Shown here piece by piece: positions 16,409 to 24,984 of a DNA stretch of 48,672 nt (within the stretch, counting starts at the first letter, position 1; each line of letters starts with the position of its first letter). The notes below the pieces were generated by a model. The model was not told where the DNA came from, searched no databases, and saw only the letters and a list, made by a program, of their open reading frames with translations. Position numbers and translations under genes: made by a program. The stretch lies in NCBI GenBank assembly GCA_044350895.1, contig JBILGT010000005.1, positions 1-48,672 on the forward strand. Reading direction: 5' to 3'. The stretch comes from OMIS01 sp044350895 (GTDB lineage: Bacteria > Patescibacteriota > Microgenomatia > UBA1400 > PJMF01).

Positions 16409-16555
16409 ATGGAACTCGATGACATTCACCATGTCTGCGAAACAGCTGCTGATGTACAAAGAATAGTACGTACTACCCAACATCTTAATCCAGGCTTCCC
16501 TAAAGTTATCTCACAACAGTCTGTGGAAGCACTGCACACTGTTACTTCTGACTAG
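16409..16555 (+). CDS. small ORF or gene remnant, 48 codons
   Basis: ATG at 16409 to TAG at 16553-16555. The peptide contains MELDDIHHVCETAADVQRI and ends EALHTVTSD; the composition is protein-like and mostly helical. No family is recognised and there is no clear promoter. Together with the ORF at 16187 it fills the gap before the DedA gene, and both may be fragments of one decayed accessory gene. Confidence 0.3.
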   Translation: MELDDIHHVCETAADVQRIVRTTQHLNPGFPKVISQQSVEALHTVTSD

Positions 16556-16639
16556 AGTAACTATCCAATCATCGTAGTTGGACAGATCCTCAAAAAATGT
16601 ATAGTATATGGGTGATACTAAGTGCGGCACAGGATTTTT

Positions 16640-17371
16640 ATGCAAACAATGATCGAAAACCTTCTACAGTGGTTAACAAACTTATCTACAGCGATAAGTT
16701 TAGAATTTTTTGTATTACTGGGATCATTCCTTGAAGAAATTATTGCGCCAATCCCTTCACCATTTGTGATGACCCAAGCGGCCATACTGGCAAAAGTCCA
16801 AAATTACTCTATGTTTAATTTGGCAGTGATTGTTGTAATTGCTGCACTCGCTAAAACTGCTTCAAGTTATCTTTTATATTTTATTACTGATAAAGCTGAA
16901 GATATTGTTATTGGAAAATTTGGTAAATATTTTGGAGTGAGTCACACTGAGATTGAAAAGATTGGAAAATGGCTTACAAACTCATGGTGGGATGATGTGC
17001 TTTTGTTTTTGGCACGTGCGTTGCCGTTTGTTCCAACGTCATTAGTTACAGTGGCTGCTGGTGTTATTAAATATGATCTTAAATCATTTTTACTGATGAC
17101 ATTCCTCGGTAGTGTAGTTCGTAATATTTTTTATTTGTGGGTGGGATATTATGGAGTTACTTATTTTGACACATGGAAAGATGCAGTTCTCAACAGCCCA
17201 ATAACGCTGATTATCGGCATACTGGTTGTAGTTGCTGGTTTATATGCTGCACTTAAACTTAAAGATAAATTATGGAATAGTATCATGGATAAAAACCACA
17301 CTGACCATTCCAAAAACTCTGAACACTCAAAAAAAAGAAAGACCCCACATGATCCCTCCACTCACGCTTAA
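16640..17371 (+). CDS. DedA-family membrane protein
   Basis: A 243-residue membrane protein of the DedA/SNARE-associated family, linked to lipid-carrier recycling and membrane homeostasis. It has the re-entrant loop FLEEIIAPIPSPFVM near the N-terminus and FLARALPFVPTSLVTVAAGVIKYDL, with the conserved Arg and Pro of the family. Four or five hydrophobic segments follow. The C-terminal tail, residues about 213-243, is very rich in His, Lys and Ser. The frame opens at a GTG (16622); ATG 16640 is preferred, and ATG 16649 is possible. The end overlaps the aldo/keto reductase start by 23 bases. Confidence 0.85.
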   Translation: MQTMIENLLQWLTNLSTAISLEFFVLLGSFLEEIIAPIPSPFVMTQAAILAKVQNYSMFNLAVIVVIAALAKTASSYLLYFITDKAEDIVIGKFGKYFGVSHTEIEKIGKWLTNSWWDDVLLFLARALPFVPTSLVTVAAGVIKYDLKSFLLMTFLGSVVRNIFYLWVGYYGVTYFDTWKDAVLNSPITLIIGILVVVAGLYAALKLKDKLWNSIMDKNHTDHSKNSEHSKKRKTPHDPSTHA

Positions 17372-18275
17372 TAATTCTTTAACGGTTCCTTGTTTGGGAC
17401 TCGGTACATGGAATTCACCAGCAGGTGAAGTTGCTACTGCTGTGAAGTTTGCACTTACCAAAGCAAACTATCGTCATATTGATTGTGCTGCAATTTATTT
17501 GAATGAAAAAGAAATTGGAACTGCATTTGCTGAAGTTTTTGAAGAAGGCAAAATTAAACGTTCTGATGTATTTATTACAAGTAAGTTGTGGAACACCGAT
17601 CATCATCCGGACATGGTGGAAGCTGCGTGCAGACAAACGCTTGATGATCTACAACTGGAATATCTTGATTTGTATTTAATTCACTGGGGAATACCATTCG
17701 CGCATGGAGAAGATTTAGAACCACTCGGTGATGATGGAGTAGTGCGGATGCAAAAAATTCCACTGTATGAAACATGGCGCGCAATGGAACAACTTTTGGA
17801 AAAAGGATTGGTAAAATCTATTGGTGTGGCGAACTTTACGACAATGATGATGACTGATCTTCTGGCATATGCACACATCAAGCCCGTGATGAATCAAATT
17901 GAACTGCATCCATACAATGCACAAACTGAACTAGTAGATTTTTGTATACACCAAAATGTTGCAGTAACAGCATATTCACCGCTTGGTAGTCCCGGTGGAG
18001 CAAAAGAAAATGATCCAATTATCCTCAAAGATCCCGTAATTAAAAAAATAGCAAACACACATAAAAAGTCTACTGCTCAAGTTTTAATCAGATGGGCACT
18101 TCAGCGAGGCACAATTCCAATTCCAAAAAGTACTACACAAGAACGTATCACTGAGAATGCCGCAGTATTTGATTTTGAACTCAGTCCTGCTGAAATGGAG
18201 CACATCGCTGCACTGAATATAAATCACCGTTTTGTTGATCCTATTAAGTGGTGGGGTGTTCCATATTTTAGTTAA
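17349..18275 (+). CDS. aldo/keto reductase
   Basis: A 308-residue (alpha/beta)8 NADPH-dependent oxidoreductase. The catalytic tetrad is in place: Asp in HIDCAAIY, Tyr in the same segment (CAAIYLNEKEIG), Lys in ITSKLWN and His in LIHWG. The NADPH-binding end has IPIPKSTTQERI. GLGTWNSPAG and SIGVANFT complete the family signature. Aliphatic and aromatic aldehydes are typical substrates; a detoxification role is a guess. An upstream in-frame start at 17232 would lie deep in the DedA gene; ATG 17349 begins the conserved IPPLTLNNS strand and is the right choice. Confidence 0.92.
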   Translation: MIPPLTLNNSLTVPCLGLGTWNSPAGEVATAVKFALTKANYRHIDCAAIYLNEKEIGTAFAEVFEEGKIKRSDVFITSKLWNTDHHPDMVEAACRQTLDDLQLEYLDLYLIHWGIPFAHGEDLEPLGDDGVVRMQKIPLYETWRAMEQLLEKGLVKSIGVANFTTMMMTDLLAYAHIKPVMNQIELHPYNAQTELVDFCIHQNVAVTAYSPLGSPGGAKENDPIILKDPVIKKIANTHKKSTAQVLIRWALQRGTIPIPKSTTQERITENAAVFDFELSPAEMEHIAALNINHRFVDPIKWWGVPYFS

Positions 18276-18291
18276 TTAAAGTAAACACACA

Positions 18292-19384
18292 ATGCAGCAT
18301 CGGATTTTTAATTACGATCTAATAAGAACCACTGCAATTATTTGTGTTATTGCTATTCATACTGAAAACATAACTACTTCACCCACTAACTATCTTGGAG
18401 GAATTTCCTGGTGGATGGCAAACGCTCTGCATTCATTTGCTAGTGTCAGTGTCCCTCTATTTATAATGCTAACTGGCGCACTAATATTGCAAAAATCGTC
18501 ACTTACATACAAGTATATTTTTTCAAAAGTTTTAAAGCAATTTGTTATCCCATTGCTTTTTTGGTGGGTATTTTTAATTTTGTACTCACAGTATAAATCT
18601 ACCAGTAGCCTGAACATTTTAAATGAGTTGAAGTCTTTCTTTTTAACAGAAATTGGTCATTTATATTTTTTGCAAATAGTCATTGGTCTGTACTTAGTAG
18701 CACCTTTTTTTCATAGATTGATCAGAATTAGTTCACTAAAGTTACAATATATGATTTTTTTTAAGTATAACTTTACTGTCGATACTTTATGAGTATTTAA
18801 GTTTTACTTTTTTTAAAACATACAATAATACAAATATTCTACTGATATTTATACCATTCATAACATATTTTTTAGGAGGATATTATTTTGCAAACATCAA
18901 AATTTCAGCAAAAAAATGGTGGTTTCTTGCATCTGGAGCCGTAGTTCTCGTTGGATTTATAGCTATCTCAACGTATTTAAATACACTTGCTTTTAATACT
19001 GGTAATACAACTCTCTGGACCCCACAGAGTGGTAACATGTTCTGGGAACCATTTACTTTGCCAATAGTTCTTCTTTCATTTTTTATATTTATTTTATTGA
19101 ATTCTTTTCAAGTAGCTTTTCCAAAAATATTTTTCAACAGTTCATTTAGAAAGTTAGTTGAGTTTATTTCTGAAATAAGCTTTGGTATTTATATTGTTCA
19201 TATTTTATTGTTGGAATATGTAGATAAGTACTTTAAGCTTTCAATTCATTTTATTACCTATCCATTGTATATATATTATTTTCAGAGAATAAGTTATCTA
19301 CTATTTGCTTCTGTCTTCTTTGCTTACTTAATTTATAAAACTCCTATTATTAAAAATATTTTTGGTATTAGAAATAAAGCTTAA
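18292..19384 (+). pseudogene. acyltransferase 3 (OafA/OatA-like), frameshifted in a T8 tract
   Basis: A membrane O-acyltransferase that would add acetyl or similar groups to surface sugars. The first part (18292 to stop at 18790-18792) has NYDLIRTTAIICVIAIHT with the family His, then VSVPLFIMLTGALIL. Reading breaks at eight Ts (18755-18762). Removing one T restores an open frame to 19384 with the expected further membrane helices, giving about 363 residues, a normal length. So one extra T separates a full gene from a broken one. The second part alone has an internal ATG at 19037. Possible explanations: sequencing error, recent inactivation, or on/off slippage. Confidence 0.82.
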
Positions 19385-19385
19385 T

Positions 19386-20918
19386 CTACTTATTATGAGT
19401 ACTCCGTGCCCGATCATCATTGGGAGATGCGAGTACTAGACGTTCTGCACCTACCATCTGCATATCACGAATTGTTCCAACGTTTTGGAAAACCATGCCA
19501 GCTACAATTCCTTGCTGCATTTGATGGAGTACTTGCAACATAGTTGGTAAGCGAGCATTCCCATTTCTTAATCCTTTTCGTGTAGTTTCACCTTCAGTGT
19601 TGAGCATCGCACCAAAAGGCGCATGTCGTCCTGCCATTGCACGCATTCTGTCTGACGCTTCGCCTCCCTAATATTTAAATATCTCACCATTTCCATCTAC
19701 AAAATATTGAATTCCTCCCGGAGTTTCTATTGTGCCTCCAAACTTACCCACAACACCAATGCCGCTGGCGCCGACTGCTACAGTTTCGTTTATGTAGTCA
19801 TTTGCACCACCTTCTACAATAATAGGTATCTCAATTTTGCCGCGCAGTTCCCATACAAGCTGTGGCCAGTTAATGGTGAGACCACCGACAACACCGGTAA
19901 TACACCTACCACCACCACCAATTCCAACATAGAGTGCATCAGCTCCAGCTGCTTGTAGTGCGATGGCTTGTGGAACATCTACAACTTGTCCAACAAAAAT
20001 TTCAATTGGTTCAAGATGATCAGATTTTTGCCAAGCTCGCAATTTTTTGAGTGTCACAAGAGCGTCACTTCCAGGCTCTGGAGAATAAATTCTAAATGTG
20101 CGAATTCCCACATCATATAAAGCTTGAGCTCGTTTTAAAACTTTTTCAGGATTTGCTTCTAATACACCAACAACATTATGTTTATAAAACTCAATGAGTT
20201 TGTTTTTCTCTGCAAATGGTCTGCCATGTAGAACAGGGCTTTTTTCAAGCCAGGTGAATACTTCACTTGCAAGCGCTACTTGTGATTGAACCCGAGAAAA
20301 AAATCCGTCGCGGGGGAGTGCAACCAAACTGTGGGATTGCGCCATTGTTGCAATAGCCATGGCACTGCCAAAAATATCTGGATTTGCTCCACCAACAAGT
20401 AGGTTGCGTGCTTGAGCTCTGCCACCTTCACCAACTTGGTGCTGGTATGAAATAAATGGTCCATTGGCATGCAACGTCGTTCGGCTTCGACGTTTTGAAT
20501 CAGTTCCACCAGCTTGTAGTTTCAGATCTCCAATTGTCAGAGCCTGCCGATTACGAATAGCTTCTGCAAAGATCGGGTTATCAACTTCAGCTGGAGGGAT
20601 AAATGTAGTATCAGAATTTTCATATAGTGCAGTGAGACGTTCGGGGTGATTGAGCAGATCAAGGTAGTAGAGCCAAGCAAGAATTGTTTGATTTACTAAC
20701 TCGCGTGGCATCTCCCACATTGGAGGTTTATGTTTATCTTCACCCTCATATCCTGTTAATATAAGTCCTTGACTTGCAGTTTCACTAGCTTGTGAAAGTT
20801 GATCATTCAACCAAGTAATAAAACCAAATGCCAGTAAATCATCATATTTCTCACGTATATATTTCTCTGCAACTGCTGGATCTTTTAATAAACTTTCAAA
20901 GCTCAGTGGTGTAGACAT
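19386..20918 (-). pseudogene. divergent IMPDH/GMP reductase-family gene with an in-frame UAG
   Basis: The frame starts at ATG 20918 and reads 416 codons to a TAG at 19668-19670, then stays open in the same frame to 19386, about 510 codons in all. The barrel shows GSAMAIATMAQSHSLVALPRDG, then GADALYVGIGGGGRCITGVVGG with the catalytic-loop Cys339, then IPIIVEGGANDY, all clear IMPDH/GMPR features. The TAG falls exactly in the mobile flap: EIFKY, stop, GGEASDRM, where IMPDH has KxYRGMGS. The first 150 residues are unlike normal IMPDH. It follows guaA by 25 nt with AAAAGGAG before the ATG, so it belongs to the gua operon. If the stop is real, the product lacks flap and C-terminus. Confidence 0.75.
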
Positions 20919-20943
20919 TGGCTCCTTTTGGGAGCTATTGTAC

Positions 20944-22827
20944 CTATTCCCATTCAGTTGTACCAGGTGGTTTTGAGGTCAAATCGTATAAAATGCGAGA
21001 AAGATTTGGTGTATCTTTCTCAATTCGTTCAATCATTGCTTTGAGTGCTTGAGCAGGCATTTCTTTGTGAGGTGTAGCAGGTACTCCGGTCATAAAATCA
21101 TTGGTAATAAAGGTGCGAATAACGATGCTATGTTTTGTAGGATTTTGTACGGAATCAACATCAACTGGTATGGAAATTACTGGCACCTGACTCAAAGATG
21201 TTAACAAGTCATATTGAAATAATGTGTCACTCACAGCTTTATCAGCATGTTGCAGCTGATCGATTGTCCCTTCACTAATGAACGTTGGAGTAATACTTTT
21301 TATCGATTTTGAAACTGCTGGCCCAAACATGTACGCAACACGATTGATTTCATGCACATGTTTTGGTAGCTCACGTGCAAGTTGCATAATATTTTCCCAG
21401 TCATGCAACTCAAGTGCGTTATAACTTGTATTGCAACTCAGTGCTGCAACGTAGCTATATGTTCTTCCATCACCCTGTACACCCACACTTCTGATTGGTA
21501 ACAGTGTAACTGCATATGGTTCTGGAACAATGGATTGTAACTTTTGTAAAACAGCATCGTAGGTATCAGTCAAATAGGGAGTAGTGGCACATAAAATTCT
21601 AATGCCAAGTCCAGGACCAGGAAATGGTTGACGCCAAACTATCTCAGCAGGGAGTCCAAGCTGTTCACCAAGTTTTCTCACTTCATCTTTGTGGTATTCG
21701 GCAAGTGGTTCAATAACACGACCACGATCACGAAGCGCACGTACAACATCAGTATCATTATGGTGCGTTTTTATCACACTGGCATTTTTACTGATATGAC
21801 TTGAAGCACTTTCTATTAAGTCGGGTCGTAATGTTCCTTGTGCTAAGAACACTGAATCTAAATCTAAGTGAAGTGTTTGCAAATAATCTTTGGCAATTTT
21901 AATAAAAGTATCGCCAATTATTTTACGTTTTTCTTGCGGGTCTGTAATTGTTTTCAATGGGCCAACAACTTTTCCACCAATTACAGTGGTGGCATTTTGA
22001 AAGGTTGTAAACGCATCAACTACTAATAATTTTAAGCCGAGTGATTCTAGCGCAGCTTTTACAGCGGCACTTTCTTGATACCGCATCATCCCACTATCAA
22101 TGTGGAGTGCCAAAATTTGTTGTGCTGGAAGTGCTTTTCTGATTAATGCAGCGCAGACAGTTGAATCAACTCCACCACTGACAAGTATCAGAACAGTATT
22201 TGATCCAACGGTTTTTTGAATGTACTCAATGGCGAGCTGCTCACGATCAAGCAATGTGTAGGTGGCTGGTACCGCTGCAATTTTACAGAGAAAATTTTCC
22301 AGAATCTTCTGACCATTTTCTGTCAAATCGACTTCTGGATGAAACTGTACTGCGTATCTTTTTTGAACAGGATTTTCAATTGCTGCTACCAGTCCATTTG
22401 AATCACCAATAACTGTATAGCCATTAGGAAGCAGTGTGACAGTATCGCCATGACTCATTAAAACATTTTGCTTTTCATGCAATCCACCAAAGAGTGCAGA
22501 TTCAGGTTTGATAACAATTTCACACGGACCATCTTCTCGTCGTGCTTCTTTTGTAACAGTACCACCTGCTGCATGTACCAGTAACTGCATGCCATAACAT
22601 ATACCTAAAATTGGTTTGTTGAGATTAATGAGTTGTGGGTCAAACTTAGGAGCATCTGCTCCGTAAACACTTTGCGGGCCGCCAGAAATAATAAGTGCTG
22701 CAAATTTTTGTAGCTCTGCAACTGGTGTATCGAGTGGTAAAAGAATTGATTCAATACCAAGTTCTCGGACTCGCCGATCGATTACTTTGCCGTACTGTGC
22801 ACCTGCGTCTAAGATTGCAATCTGCAT
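20944..22827 (-). CDS. guaA: GMP synthase (glutamine-hydrolysing), long form
   Basis: Converts XMP, ATP and glutamine to GMP. Residues 1-190 form the class I amidotransferase: Cys77 in GICYGMQ, and the His and Glu in VQFHPEVD. The ATP-pyrophosphatase P-loop is SGGVDSTV near residue 216. KPPGTTEWE is the conserved C-terminus. At 627 residues it is about 100 longer than the E. coli enzyme; the extra part (PIRSVGVQGDGRTYSYV, then VVIRTFITNDFMTGVPATP) matches the extended dimerisation region of eukaryotic-type GMPS. ATG 22827 has GGAGGAAAG upstream and lies just after the guaB stop; the frame extends to 22848 but that would overlap guaB. Confidence 0.96.
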   Translation of the reverse strand: MQIAILDAGAQYGKVIDRRVRELGIESILLPLDTPVAELQKFAALIISGGPQSVYGADAPKFDPQLINLNKPILGICYGMQLLVHAAGGTVTKEARREDGPCEIVIKPESALFGGLHEKQNVLMSHGDTVTLLPNGYTVIGDSNGLVAAIENPVQKRYAVQFHPEVDLTENGQKILENFLCKIAAVPATYTLLDREQLAIEYIQKTVGSNTVLILVSGGVDSTVCAALIRKALPAQQILALHIDSGMMRYQESAAVKAALESLGLKLLVVDAFTTFQNATTVIGGKVVGPLKTITDPQEKRKIIGDTFIKIAKDYLQTLHLDLDSVFLAQGTLRPDLIESASSHISKNASVIKTHHNDTDVVRALRDRGRVIEPLAEYHKDEVRKLGEQLGLPAEIVWRQPFPGPGLGIRILCATTPYLTDTYDAVLQKLQSIVPEPYAVTLLPIRSVGVQGDGRTYSYVAALSCNTSYNALELHDWENIMQLARELPKHVHEINRVAYMFGPAVSKSIKSITPTFISEGTIDQLQHADKAVSDTLFQYDLLTSLSQVPVISIPVDVDSVQNPTKHSIVIRTFITNDFMTGVPATPHKEMPAQALKAMIERIEKDTPNLSRILYDLTSKPPGTTEWE

Positions 22828-22828
22828 A

Positions 22829-23983
22829 TTAATAGTTCTTTCCTCCATTAGTAATAACTAATCCATGAGGGTGACTTTCTTTGAGAGATGCATCTGTGAT
22901 TCTTAAAAATTTTGCAACTTCTTGCAACTCTTGAATGGTGCGTCCTCCGACATAGTACATGCCTGATTTAATACCCCCAATGGCTTGGTCGACAACATCT
23001 GCAACACTACCTTTGACTGGTACTAAAGCTTCAACACCTTCTGCTACAAGAACTCTATCTTTTCCATAGTGCTTCCCATGAAATTCATCTTCTGACTTAA
23101 TTTGGGCGCCCTTTTGCATAGCGGCCTCAGATCCCATGCCTCGATAGGTTTTGAAATGATATTCATTGACACCTGGTTTAACTAGGTGCTTAAACTGTGA
23201 GGGGAGTTGTGCTGCAGCGAGGATAACGTGTTCTCCAGGAGCCTCTTTACACGAGGCAAAGTAGCTACCCATCATAATGGTATCTGCACCTGCGGCGAGT
23301 GCCTTAATCATGTCTCCAGAATATTTGACACCACCATCAGCAATGATAGGGACGCCAGCTTCACGGCCAGCTCTGACGCAATCAACAACGGCAGTTAGTT
23401 GTGGAACACCCATTCCGGAAATAATTCTAGTTGTACAAATAGCGCCTGGTCCCATTCCTACACGAATTGCATCAGCACCCGCTTCAATCAGTACTTTTGC
23501 ACCTTCATAACTGGCAACATTTCCAGCGATTACATCTGTCTGAGGAAACTTTGACTTTAATTCTTTGATAGCATCTACCATTTGAATACACGCACCGTGA
23601 GCTGAATCTATCAAAAGAACAGTTACGCCTGCTTCTACAAGTGCTGTGGCACGTTCCAAATAACCTTCGCTATATCCAATTGCAGCTCCAACTTGCAGAT
23701 TTTTTGCAACAACTTGTGCGACGTGGGCTGCCTGATCCGCTACTGTCATATTGCGGTGAATAATACCGATGCCACCTTTTTGGGCGAGTGCGATAGCTAA
23801 TTCTGCTTCAACGACTGTGTCCATTGGAGCTGCTACAAGCGGAATATCAAGTGAAACATTTTTAGATAATTTGGTTGCAGTTGTGATATCTTGGCGAGAG
23901 AAGTCGGAAAATCCTGGTTTTAATAGTACGTCATCATAGGTGAGATAGAGTGGAAGGTTGGTAAGATCTGAAGTAGTAAGCAT
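22829..23983 (-). CDS. guaB: IMP dehydrogenase, short form without CBS domains
   Basis: Oxidises IMP to XMP with NAD, the committed step to GMP. The 384-residue TIM barrel shows LTYDDVLLKPG, VAAPMDTV, GIIHRNMT, the catalytic loop GMGPGAICTTRI (Cys183), IIADGGVKYSGD, GSYFASCKEAPGE and the flap KTYRGMGSEAAM. The usual 120-residue CBS pair between the HRNMT region and the next barrel strand is missing, so purine-nucleotide control through a Bateman domain is not possible. AAGGAG lies 8 nt before the ATG, one of the few strong ribosome sites here. A long structured leader precedes it, and guaA follows directly. Confidence 0.95.
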   Translation of the reverse strand: MLTTSDLTNLPLYLTYDDVLLKPGFSDFSRQDITTATKLSKNVSLDIPLVAAPMDTVVEAELAIALAQKGGIGIIHRNMTVADQAAHVAQVVAKNLQVGAAIGYSEGYLERATALVEAGVTVLLIDSAHGACIQMVDAIKELKSKFPQTDVIAGNVASYEGAKVLIEAGADAIRVGMGPGAICTTRIISGMGVPQLTAVVDCVRAGREAGVPIIADGGVKYSGDMIKALAAGADTIMMGSYFASCKEAPGEHVILAAAQLPSQFKHLVKPGVNEYHFKTYRGMGSEAAMQKGAQIKSEDEFHGKHYGKDRVLVAEGVEALVPVKGSVADVVDQAIGGIKSGMYYVGGRTIQELQEVAKFLRITDASLKESHPHGLVITNGGKNY

Positions 23984-24033
23984 AAGATAGCTCCTTATAC
24001 ATTTTCTATAGAATACTTTATATTTTTAATGGT

Positions 24034-24047
24034 TACCTTCTAGGTAA
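24034..24047 (-). other. short hairpin between the leader RNA and guaB
   Basis: Just after the U6 tract the minus strand reads GTTACC-TAGAA-GGTAAC, a 6-bp hairpin with a 5-base loop. It ends about 50 nt before the guaB ATG and does not cover the AAGGAG site. It could be an anti-terminator partner or only a spacer. Confidence 0.4.
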
Positions 24048-24048
24048 C

Positions 24049-24164
24049 AAAAAAGACACCCTGCCTGTTTTAGCTCTCAATGGTTTTCCTCTCTGCAACT
24101 TAATCAAACAAATGTAAAGTGCAGCGGTTCGTGGCTTCGGAGCGAAAACTATTGAGTGTCTTCG
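24049..24164 (-). ncRNA. unidentified structured leader RNA with terminator-like end, upstream of guaB
   Basis: On the minus strand AGACA (24161-24157) pairs with TGTCT (24058-24054), immediately followed by six Ts (24054-24049 on the plus strand are As). Inside, CTCAATAGTTTTC (24156-24144) pairs with GAAAACCATTGAG (24088-24076), 12 of 13 positions. A further hairpin, CTGCA (24124-24120) with TGCAG (24097-24093), sits in the apical region. An unpaired strand of about 17 nt (24075-24059) lies between the inner stem and the closing helix. TATAGT at 24172-24167 would start the RNA at its first stem. I cannot match it to the purine, ZTP, PRPP, THF, SAM or glycine riboswitches. It may be an attenuator or riboswitch for guaB, or a free small RNA. 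Confidence 0.5.
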
Positions 24165-24166
24165 CA

Positions 24167-24172
24167 ACTATA
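24167..24172 (-). promoter_or_regulatory. -10 box for the guaB leader RNA
   Basis: TATAGT on the minus strand places transcription start near 24160-24162, exactly at the 5' side of the closing helix. The guaB leader would then be about 178 nt, far longer than other leaders in this window. Confidence 0.45.
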
Positions 24173-24335
24173 CGTAAAAACTACTTTTTAATGCGTAATT
24201 AATAAGTATTGAGGGTGTATTAAACACTACAACCTATAATTATGCAATTGGTAATATTGAATTATTTGAGCCACTAATTTCTAGTATACGCCTATTTATT
24301 GTGTATAATCGGAATCAATTCAATATTCACTAATA
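24173..24335. other. intergenic remainder between guaB leader and HD gene
   Basis: AT-rich, without an ORF. It holds a GTGT/ACAC inverted repeat near 24216-24228 and, at 24304-24309, a perfect TATAAT that would start the HD-gene mRNA near 24316 with a leader of about 20 nt. I see no further structure. Confidence 0.4.
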
Positions 24336-24974
24336 ATGTCTCAAATAAATAACTTTTCTACTGGTATTCTCGAGTTCTATAAGCTAGCTGAAGTTCTTAA
24401 ACGTACTCTCCGACATAGCTGGTTGAGCGATGGGGTGAGACAAGAAAGTGTAGCGGAGCACTCGTGGATGATGGCGCTGTTGGCTCTTGCAGTGCTGCCA
24501 CATATTTCACAAAAACTAAATCAAGAAAAAGTACTCATGATGATTATTGTGCATGATCTGGCAGAAGCAGTAACGCAAGATATGCCGGTGTGGGATGGAG
24601 TTCTAGATAAACAGGCAAAGTTTGATCGAGAAAAAGATGCGATGAAGAAAATAGTAGCTCTCTTGGATCTGCAAACACAAAATAAACTATTAGAAATTTG
24701 GGAAGAGTATGAAGAGCGGACAACTGCTGAAGCAAAATTTGTGAAAGTGATTGATACGCTTGATGTTATTGTTCAACATAATGTCGCACCAACAGAAACT
24801 TGGGATGATAATGACTACTTATGGCAACTTTCACCACTACAAAATAAGTTTTTTGATTTTGATGAAACTTTACAAAAAATTAAAGTTGAGTTGGATACAT
24901 GGTCAATAGAAAAGGCTACAATGGCTGGAGGACTTGAGAAATTAGATCAAGAAGAATTACAGAAAAGAAAATAG
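24336..24974 (+). CDS. HD-domain phosphohydrolase (YfbR/HDDC2-like 5'-nucleotidase)
   Basis: A 212-residue metal-dependent phosphohydrolase. The HD-domain residues are in order: LRHSWL, ESVAEHSWMMALLAL (His), IIVHDLAEAVTQDMP (His-Asp pair) and VIDTLDVIVQHN (final Asp). This layout matches YfbR/HDDC2-type 5'-deoxynucleotidases, which dephosphorylate (d)NMPs in pool control. It has a TATAAT promoter with a leader of about 20 nt. The rhodanese gene starts 10 nt later and is probably co-transcribed. Exact substrate unknown. Confidence 0.85.
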   Translation: MSQINNFSTGILEFYKLAEVLKRTLRHSWLSDGVRQESVAEHSWMMALLALAVLPHISQKLNQEKVLMMIIVHDLAEAVTQDMPVWDGVLDKQAKFDREKDAMKKIVALLDLQTQNKLLEIWEEYEERTTAEAKFVKVIDTLDVIVQHNVAPTETWDDNDYLWQLSPLQNKFFDFDETLQKIKVELDTWSIEKATMAGGLEKLDQEELQKRK

Positions 24975-24984
24975 GCGAACTATT

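Noticed and set aside
13217..16640. A complete mobile element or prophage
   Set aside because: No integrase, transposase, terminal inverted repeats or phage genes; only a tRNA-end repeat and orphan or decayed genes.
19668..19670. Alternative genetic code (UAG or UGA reassigned)
   Set aside because: UAG, UGA and UAA all end ordinary genes in the window, for example UAG at the 1214 gene, UGA at trhO and the epimerase, so the standard bacterial code applies.
24049..24164. Purine, ZTP, PRPP, THF, SAM or glycine riboswitch, or SRP RNA, in the guaB leader
   Set aside because: None of the conserved core sequences of these classes that I know can be found on either strand; I leave it as unidentified.
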